From: Candidatus Enterenecus stercoripullorum | Lineage (GTDB): Bacteria; Bacillota; Clostridia; Oscillospirales; Oscillospiraceae | Assembly: GCA_018716015.1 (NCBI GenBank) | Contig: DVKM01000057.1 | Span: forward strand, 62,001-126,000 | Direction: 5' to 3' | Length of the DNA: 64,000 nt | In this document: piece after piece, positions 57,996-64,000 of the stretch | Layout of the letters: every line of letters starts with the position of its first letter | Numbering within the stretch: the first letter of the stretch is position 1 | Notes under the pieces: generated by a model | The model's database searches: none | What the model was told of the DNA's origin: nothing | The model's input: only the letters and a program-made list of their open reading frames with translations | Program-made: the position numbers and the translations under genes

Positions 57996-58857
57996 CTCCG
58001 CCCGGAAGCTCTTTCAGCCGCTCTAATGTAAAGCGCCCTAGCTTGCCACCTCGAAACTCATCCAAAAGCACCTTGGACATCCGCTGGGTGTCCACCTCGC
58101 CGCCGGAGATCAGCATGCCCCGCTTCCGGGCGGCCCGCTCCAGCAGCTCCCAGCCGGGAATCTCCGGGCCCACATCCATCTTATATCTGGCTGTCAGCGC
58201 CTGTGGATAGCGGTCCCGCAGCAGCTCCATAAGCGCGCTGGCCAGCGCCTCACTGTCCATCACCTCGTCCTTCACCGCGCCGGTGAAAGCCAGGTGCAGC
58301 CCCGTGGTCTCGTCCTCAAATTTCGGCCACAGGATGCCAGGGGTATCCAGCAGCTCCAGCCCGCTGTCCACGCGCACCCACTGCTTGCCTCGGGTGATGC
58401 CGGGCCGGTCCCCCGCCTTGGCGGACCTTTTTCGGGCAATTTTATTGATCAGGGTGGATTTGCCCACGTTGGGCACCCCCACCACCATCACCCGCACCAG
58501 GCGTCCCACCTGACCCTTGGCCTTCCAGGCCTCCATTTTTTCCTTCAGGGCGGCCTTGACCACGGCGGAGAACTGGTTCACCCCCCTGCCGGTCTTGGCG
58601 TCCGTCTCCAGCACGGCGTACCCCCGATTCCGGAAGTGCGCCAGCCAGCGTGCGGTCTGCTCAGGATCCGCCTGATCCGCCCGGTTGAAGATCATCATCC
58701 GGGACCTGTCCCCCACCATGGAATCGATGTCGGGGTTCCGGCTGGAAACCGGGATGCGGGCGTCCACCACCTCCGCCACCATGTCCACGAACTTCACGTC
58801 CTCTTCCATCTGACGGCGGGTCTTGGTCATATGCCCCGGGTACCATTGAATATTCAA
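57973..58857 (-). CDS. rbgA: Ribosome biogenesis GTPase YlqF/RbgA
   Basis: NIQWYPGHMTKTRRQMEEDVKFVDMVAEVVDARIPVSSRNPDID, VGVPNVGKSTLINKIA, GDRPGITRGKQWVRV; likely TTG start. Confidence 0.95.
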   Translation of the reverse strand: MNIQWYPGHMTKTRRQMEEDVKFVDMVAEVVDARIPVSSRNPDIDSMVGDRSRMMIFNRADQADPEQTARWLAHFRNRGYAVLETDAKTGRGVNQFSAVVKAALKEKMEAWKAKGQVGRLVRVMVVGVPNVGKSTLINKIARKRSAKAGDRPGITRGKQWVRVDSGLELLDTPGILWPKFEDETTGLHLAFTGAVKDEVMDSEALASALMELLRDRYPQALTARYKMDVGPEIPGWELLERAARKRGMLISGGEVDTQRMSKVLLDEFRGGKLGRFTLERLKELPGGDERHVGV

Positions 58858-58935
58858 ACTCAGACACCTCCTCCGGTCCCACAGCGCCATAGATTGCCGC
58901 AGGACCGCTCGTCCACTTCTGGATGCACTGGATGC

Positions 58936-58964
58936 AAAAAAGGAGCGGGGTCTCCGCTCCTTTT
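58936..58964 (-). terminator. Rho-independent terminator after rplS
   Basis: AAAAAAGGAGCGGGGTCTCCGCTCCTTTT. Confidence 0.88.
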
Positions 58965-58985
58965 CCTGTGCTGAAAGCTCCTGAA

Positions 58986-59327
58986 TTACAGGTTCTCCTT
59001 GACCTTGGCGGCCTTGCCCACCCGGTCACGCAGATAATACAGCTTGGCGCGGCGCACCTTGCCCCGGCGCACAGTCTCCACCTTCTCGATGGTGGGGGCA
59101 TGCAGGGGGAAGACCTTCTCCGCGCCCACGCCGTAAGAGATCCGGCGCACGGTAAAGCTCTCCTCGATGCCGCCGTGCTTCTTGGCAATCACAGTGCCTT
59201 CAAACACCTGGATACGCTCGCGGCTGCCTTCCTTAACCCGGATGTGTACACGAACGGTGTCGCCCACATGGACCTCGGGGGCGTTGTCCTTCATGTACTT
59301 CTGGCTGAACTGCTTCATCAGCTCCAT
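58986..59327 (-). CDS. rplS: 50S ribosomal protein L19
   Basis: [90 protein letters not shown]. Confidence 0.97.
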   Translation of the reverse strand: MELMKQFSQKYMKDNAPEVHVGDTVRVHIRVKEGSRERIQVFEGTVIAKKHGGIEESFTVRRISYGVGAEKVFPLHAPTIEKVETVRRGKVRRAKLYYLRDRVGKAAKVKENL

Positions 59328-59408
59328 AGTTCTTTTTCCTCCTAATCATAGGCGTTCATGCGTCAAAGAAACGCGCGCAGAGGACCACCCTTTTTTTCAG
59401 ACTAAGCT

Positions 59409-59437
59409 AGTCTATCACAACCGAAGATAAATTACAA
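59409..59437 (-). promoter_or_regulatory. Putative sigma-A promoter of rplS
   Basis: Minus strand TTGTAA, 17-nt spacer, TAGACT. Confidence 0.5.
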
Positions 59438-59493
59438 GTATTTTTTCCAGTTTCCTGCTCAATTTTCTTTTGCACCCTGTCCGCTGCCGCCGC

Positions 59494-59521
59494 TTGCATC
59501 CGTCCCGTTTTGTGCTATACT
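59494..59521 (+). promoter_or_regulatory. Putative promoter of rfbB
   Basis: TTGCAT, 16-nt spacer, TATACT. Confidence 0.45.
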
Positions 59522-59718
59522 CTTTTTTGTAAGACGCCGCCCATCAGGGGTCCCACACGCAGCGATCTCACATGCAGAGAGTAAAATATATCCCCGTCAC
59601 AAACGCGGAGTCGTTTTCTCTCCCCTTCCGGTGAAACGCTTCCGCCTTTTACCCATTGGAAAGGAGGGACAGGACGCTGGTTCAAACCGGGCCGGCCAGC
59701 GCTCCCTGTCACAGCGAT

Positions 59719-60696
59719 ATGAAACTCCTCATCACAGGCGCAGCCGGCTTTATCGGTTCTAATTTTGTGGATTTTATCCTGGAAAATCACCCGGAGGACC
59801 AGGTGGTCTGTCTGGATAAGCTCACCTATGCCGGGAAGCTGGAAAACCTGGCTCACCACTGGCAGGACAGCCGCTTTCAATTTGTCCGGGGGGACATCTG
59901 TGATCAGGATTGCGTGTTTGCTCTTCTGGAGCGGGAACAGGTAGACTGTATCGTAAACTTTGCTGCGGAAAGCCATGTGGACCGCTCTCTGGAGGATCCC
60001 AGCACCTTTCTGCGCACCAACGTCCAGGGCGTATGCGTCCTGCTGGACGGAGTGAATGCGTTTCAGGTCCCTCGCTTCCATCAGGTCTCCACAGATGAGG
60101 TGTATGGCGATCTGCCCTTAGACCGGCCGGAGCAAACGTTCAGCGAGGACAGCCCCTTGCGGCCATCCAGCCCCTATTCCGCCTCCAAGGCAGCGGCAGA
60201 TCTTTTGGTCCTCTCCTATTTCCGCTCTTTTGAAACCCCGGTCACAATCACCCGAAGCTCCAATAACTATGGCCCCAGGCAGTTCCCGGAAAAACTCATC
60301 CCCCGGATGATTTTCCGGGCCATGGCCGGGCAGCCCCTGCCGGTCTATGGTGACGGGCAGAATGTCCGGGACTGGCTCCATGTGCGCGACCACTGCTCCG
60401 CCGTCGATTTGGTCATCCGGAAGGGGCTGCCCGGCAGCGTGTACAATGTGGGCGGCGGAACCGAGCAGCCCAATCTGGAACTGGTCAAGCTGCTCCTCGC
60501 CCTGATGGGTAAGGAGGAATCCCTCATCTCTTTCGTCCCGGACCGCAAGGGACATGACCGGCGCTATGCCATCGACGCCCAGAAGATCCAAAAGGAGCTG
60601 GGTTGGCGGCCTGTCACTGACTTCAGCCGGGGCATCCGGGAGACCCTCCAATGGTATCAGGCACATTCAGAGCAAGGCGGTGCAAATAGGGAGTAA
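59719..60696 (+). CDS. rfbB: dTDP-glucose 4,6-dehydratase
   Basis: MKLLITGAAGFIGSNFVDFIL, VDCIVNFAAESHVDRSLEDPSTFLRTNVQG, VSTDEVYGDL, SPYSASKAAADLLV, RSSNNYGPRQFPEKLIP. Confidence 0.95.
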   Translation: MKLLITGAAGFIGSNFVDFILENHPEDQVVCLDKLTYAGKLENLAHHWQDSRFQFVRGDICDQDCVFALLEREQVDCIVNFAAESHVDRSLEDPSTFLRTNVQGVCVLLDGVNAFQVPRFHQVSTDEVYGDLPLDRPEQTFSEDSPLRPSSPYSASKAAADLLVLSYFRSFETPVTITRSSNNYGPRQFPEKLIPRMIFRAMAGQPLPVYGDGQNVRDWLHVRDHCSAVDLVIRKGLPGSVYNVGGGTEQPNLELVKLLLALMGKEESLISFVPDRKGHDRRYAIDAQKIQKELGWRPVTDFSRGIRETLQWYQAHSEQGGANRE

Positions 60697-60717
60697 TCGC
60701 GGAGGAATCCCTCCGGC

Positions 60718-61308
60718 TCAGCGGCAGATTCCCATACGCAGCGTTCCCCAGAGCAGCCAGGCAGCCGTCAACAGCAGGGTCACATTGCCATAGACCGCCG
60801 CGGCGATGGCGCCCACTCCCGCCAGCAGGCCGGCCAAAATCCCGGAGACCACCGCTAGGACTGTAGGCGCCCAGGACAGCCCCAGACAGCCGCCCAGCAG
60901 GTTTTCCGCCAAAACCCCTCCGTCCAAAGGTGGAATGGGCATCAGGTTGAAGGCTCCAATCCAAACGCTGGACACTGCCAGAACCTTCAAATCCAGCGCG
61001 AAGGCGGGCACAGCCAGCAACAGATTGACCGCCGGCCCAGCCAGTAGGACCAGGTTTTCCTGCCCATAGGACAGCGGTTGCCGGTAGTCAAAGCGCAGCT
61101 CCGCCCCCACGGCGCTCAGCTTCAGACAGCTCACATGGCCGTTCAGCGCCAGGGCCGCCGTCAGGTGTCCCATCTCATGCAGCGCACAGGCCAGTATCGC
61201 CCAGGGCAGCAGCCCGGTCCCCTCATCCAGGTACAGCAGCCCCGACATCAGCAGCAGGAACCCCGGGCTGACCTCCAATTTTGTCCGAATCTCAGGAGAG
61301 GTCCACAT
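60718..61308 (-). CDS. M50 family metalloprotease, SpoIVFB-like
   Basis: ALHEMGHLTAALALNG (HExxH), LAGPAVNLLLA, AFNLMPIPPLDGG; adjacent M23-domain membrane protein. Confidence 0.85.
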   Translation of the reverse strand: MWTSPEIRTKLEVSPGFLLLMSGLLYLDEGTGLLPWAILACALHEMGHLTAALALNGHVSCLKLSAVGAELRFDYRQPLSYGQENLVLLAGPAVNLLLAVPAFALDLKVLAVSSVWIGAFNLMPIPPLDGGVLAENLLGGCLGLSWAPTVLAVVSGILAGLLAGVGAIAAAVYGNVTLLLTAAWLLWGTLRMGICR

Positions 61309-62263
61309 AGTACGCCGGGTCCAGTCTGATATTGTCCTTTTCCACAGTGAAGTGCAAATGGGGGCCGGTGGCGTTTCCGGTGGAGCCCACCAGCGCCACC
61401 GTCTGCCCGCAGGCCACCGCATCCCCCTTACCCACCAGCAGTTTGCTGCAATGGGCGTAGAAAGTGGATACGTTGTTTTCATGGCGAATTTTTAGATAAA
61501 GGCCGAACTCATCGCTCTCCCCGATATACTCCACCACCCCTTCTGCAAAGGCTCCGATCTCCGTTCCCTCCGCCGCTCCGATATCCATTGCCAAATGGAA
61601 TTCATGGTCCCCGTCGATGGGGCTGTCCCGGTAACCGAAGTTTGAGGTGAGCGTTCCCTGCACCGGTACCGCCGTCTCCTCCAGCCCCAGCTCATAATGG
61701 GTAAAGCTCACGTTGGACGGCAGGGCGATCCCGTCATCCGTATAAGCCTGGGCCACTGCTGTGACGATTTCAGGCGTGGCCTCCGGCTGAGGCTCCTGCA
61801 CAGGCTCGGATGCTTCCGGCTGGTCAGAGCCCACCGCCACTCTCTTCATCACACCTGCCTGAGATACATAATCAAGCCCTAGCCGGCTTGTCTGACTCAG
61901 CATCGTCACATCCAACGGCTCCGGGCTTTCCGGCTCCGACGCCTGCGTCCGCCCGCCAAGTACCGAGGCCCCCAGCTGACTCAATGCCGACTGGATGTCG
62001 TGCCCCTCCGATAAAGATTGCTGAAACTGTTGAAAGACAGCCTGGAAGTCCACATCGGAGGCCAGCAGCCGCCTCCAAACCTGTATTTGGTCCGGGAATA
62101 CCCCCCGCCCTACGAACACCAGGAGGAAGAGTGCCAGGCTCACCAGCAGTTGAACCAGCCTGCGCCGGTCCTGCCCAGGGCCCTGGGCCTTCTCCCGGCC
62201 CCCCATCCTCTTTCTTCCGATCCGCCGTCTGACCACGGCGCGATGCCGACCCATGGCGTTCAT
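61292..62263 (-). CDS. M23 family peptidase-domain membrane protein, SpoIVFA/SpoIIQ-like
   Basis: N-terminal TM (LLVSLALFLLVFVGRGVF); LTSNFGYRDSPIDGDHEFHLAMDIGAAEGTEIGAFAEGVVEYIG...STGNATGPHLHFTVEKD. Confidence 0.88.
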   Translation of the reverse strand: MNAMGRHRAVVRRRIGRKRMGGREKAQGPGQDRRRLVQLLVSLALFLLVFVGRGVFPDQIQVWRRLLASDVDFQAVFQQFQQSLSEGHDIQSALSQLGASVLGGRTQASEPESPEPLDVTMLSQTSRLGLDYVSQAGVMKRVAVGSDQPEASEPVQEPQPEATPEIVTAVAQAYTDDGIALPSNVSFTHYELGLEETAVPVQGTLTSNFGYRDSPIDGDHEFHLAMDIGAAEGTEIGAFAEGVVEYIGESDEFGLYLKIRHENNVSTFYAHCSKLLVGKGDAVACGQTVALVGSTGNATGPHLHFTVEKDNIRLDPAYYVDLS

Positions 62264-62408
62264 CGTCGGTTCCCTCCTTGTCCACAGTAGTCCTGCCCAT
62301 ACTGTATGTCCGCAAAAGGGAAAATATGCACCCTGTTTCTCTGTCTGGCTGTTCCGGTTCAGCGCCTCATCCCATCTGGAAAATTCCCAAGTGGGACCCC
62401 GGTTTCCC

Positions 62409-62466
62409 GAGCAAGCGCAGGCGCGCCGTGGAGCCTATTGCTTCCGCGGCGCGCCTGCGCTTGCTC
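62409..62466. repeat. GC-rich inverted repeat, perfect 20-bp outer arms
   Basis: GAGCAAGCGCAGGCGCGCCG ... CGGCGCGCCTGCGCTTGCTC; inner GGA/TCC extends the stem; no T-run on either strand. Confidence 0.93.
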
Positions 62467-62493
62467 ATAATATTCCAGTCTCAGGGGGCAGTC

Positions 62494-63306
62494 TTATACC
62501 ACAATCGTATTTTCCGCCCGGCGAGTATAGGTTTGCTCCAGCATGGCCACATGGGAGAGAAAGTCGGCATCGTCAAAGTATTTGGCGTGGCTGGGACAGC
62601 ACCGGACACAGGCTTGGCACTTGATGCACAGTCCCGTGGCATCCATGCTCTCCCAGTCAATGCTGCCCACAGGACAGACCCGGGGACACAAACCGCATTG
62701 GTCGCATTTGGCCCAATCGGTCTTGGGTTTTGCCTTCAGGAATTTGGCCGGGGTACCGTCCACCTTCAAGGGTGTATAGTAAGGGCCGATCTCACCGCGG
62801 TTCAACTCCAGAATGGGCAACACCTCCCCGGACAGCTTTTGCGCCACCCGAAGGGCAAAATCCCTCATCTGCTCCAAATCCTCCTCATCCGGCCTACCCG
62901 TTCCCACCCGGTCTGAGAAGGCGTGCCGTCCGGCGAAGGCAGCGGCGCCGGCCAGCTGAAAGCCGTTACCCTCCAGCAGCAGCGCCAACTCCCGCAGCGC
63001 CTCGTCCACGCTTCGGTTGCCAAAAACGCAGATGGCCACGGCAGGCGTTCCTTCCCCGTGAATTTTGGCCTGGTAGTCCGGCAACAACTTGTTGGGCAGA
63101 CGGCCGGCGTACACCGGAGAGGCCATAACCAGCAAATCCTCTCTGTCAAACCGATACTCCCTTTGCCGGTTTTCCGGCCGGGCAAAATCGATTTCCTCCA
63201 CTTCCAACCCCAACCGTGCAGCCAGTTCGCGGGACACATAACGGCCGATGCGCCGCGTGCCGCCAGTTGGGCTGAAGCAGAGCAGGCAAATTCTTTTCAG
63301 TTCCAT
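62494..63306 (-). CDS. EFR1-type ferrodoxin: flavodoxin-like domain plus two 4Fe-4S clusters
   Basis: CLLCFSPTGGTRRIGRYV, ASPVYAGRLPNKLLP, CDQCGLCPRVCPVGSI and CIKCQACVRCCPSHA. Confidence 0.92.
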   Translation of the reverse strand: MELKRICLLCFSPTGGTRRIGRYVSRELAARLGLEVEEIDFARPENRQREYRFDREDLLVMASPVYAGRLPNKLLPDYQAKIHGEGTPAVAICVFGNRSVDEALRELALLLEGNGFQLAGAAAFAGRHAFSDRVGTGRPDEEDLEQMRDFALRVAQKLSGEVLPILELNRGEIGPYYTPLKVDGTPAKFLKAKPKTDWAKCDQCGLCPRVCPVGSIDWESMDATGLCIKCQACVRCCPSHAKYFDDADFLSHVAMLEQTYTRRAENTIVV

Positions 63307-63416
63307 GTAGACACTCCTTTCCAGTCAGGGAGACGGCCGACCCGCTTCCGGGTCAGGCACCTTCACAGAGGCCGTCTTTCCGTTATCTTTTTACCTGCTG
63401 AGGGGGAAAGCGCCAC

Positions 63417-64000
63417 TCACAGCTTCTGCCTCAGAAACCTCCCCGTGACGCTGTCCAGGTTTTCCATGATCTCTTCCGGGGTGCCCGCGGCGACGATCCT
63501 GCCGCCCTCTTCCCCGCCCCCCGGGCCCATATCGATGATGTAATCGGCATTGCGCATCACATCCAGGTCGTGCTCAATGACGATCACCGTGGCTCCCTTT
63601 TCAATCAAGGTCTGAAAGACCCCCAGCAGAGTGTGCACGTCCAGGGGATGCAGCCCAATGGTGGGCTCGTCAAAGACAAACACGCAGTCCGACTGCCCCC
63701 TGCCCATCTCACTGGCCAGCTTCAGCCGCTGGGCCTCGCCGCCGGACAGGCTGGGGGTGGCCTCCCCCAGGGTCAGATAGCCCAGGCCCAAATCCTCCAG
63801 CACCTGCAGGCGCTGGGCCACCAGCTTCCAGTCCGCGCAGGCGTCCAGGGCGTTGTGGATATCCATGGCCATCAGCTCCGGCAAGGTGAAAGCCGCCCCG
63901 GAGCGGGTGGTGACCCGCACCCGGCCCGCATCCTTCCCGTACCGGGAGCCACGGCAGTCCGGGCAGGGAATATCCACATCGGGCAGGAACTGCACGTCCA
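63417..64000 (-). CDS. Excinuclease ABC subunit UvrA-like, C-terminal part (truncated by window edge)
   Basis: FLPDVDIPCPDCRGSRY, TPSLSGGEAQRLKLASEMGRG, FDEPTIGLHPLDVHTLLGVF, EHDLDVMRNADYIIDMGPGGGEEGG. Confidence 0.9.
   Translation of the reverse strand, partial: DVQFLPDVDIPCPDCRGSRYGKDAGRVRVTTRSGAAFTLPELMAMDIHNALDACADWKLVAQRLQVLEDLGLGYLTLGEATPSLSGGEAQRLKLASEMGRGQSDCVFVFDEPTIGLHPLDVHTLLGVFQTLIEKGATVIVIEHDLDVMRNADYIIDMGPGGGEEGGRIVAAGTPEEIMENLDSVTGRFLRQKL

Noticed and set aside
63417-64000. Short uvrA-like gene as a possible pseudogene or split gene
   Set aside because: The frame is simply cut by the window edge; the visible C-terminal ABC domain is intact.
1-64000. CRISPR array, prophage, complete IS element, rRNA or tRNA genes
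   Set aside because: No regularly spaced repeats, transposase or phage structural genes, or rRNA/tRNA-like segments recognised by reading intergenic regions; a tRNAscan/CRISPR finder run would be decisive.

Overview
This 64 kb window looks like core chromosome from a GC-moderate, spore-forming Clostridia/Oscillospiraceae-like Firmicute. That placement is inferred from gene content and synteny, not from a search. It is densely coding, mostly on the minus strand after about 8.2 kb. I saw no rRNA, tRNA, CRISPR array, prophage or complete IS element. Main blocks: a partial xer recombinase and ruvCAB; glmM; a SigH-like sigma factor; purB; an ATP-type PFK, a PPi-type PFK and a class II aldolase; a stand-alone tyrosine recombinase next to a perfect 20-bp inverted repeat; radA, cwlD-like, nif3-like, trmK; leuCDB; a spore basal-coat cluster (spoVM, a SipL-like SPOCS/LysM protein, spoIVA); a long superoperon cdaA-cdaR-DUF5685-dnaJ-membrane protein-yicC-remA-gmk-rpoZ-priA-def-fmt-rsmB-rlmN-stp-prkC-rsgA-spoVM; a class V aminotransferase with DUF3343; ispDF, carD, engB, lon, clpX, clpP, tig; thrC; rplS, rbgA, rnhB, yraN; an orphan rfbB; spoIVFA/B-like proteases; an EFR1-type ferredoxin; and a partial uvrA. 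The most interesting signals are: (1) a DUF5685 protein with two Asp-rich motifs resembling squalene/phytoene synthases, overlapping a J-domain protein that ends in a cysteine-string-like tail, both downstream of c-di-AMP genes; (2) a 23-aa spoVM missing from the ORF track, next to its partners; (3) a recombinase with a perfect hairpin in its upstream region; (4) several long hairpins without U-tracts.
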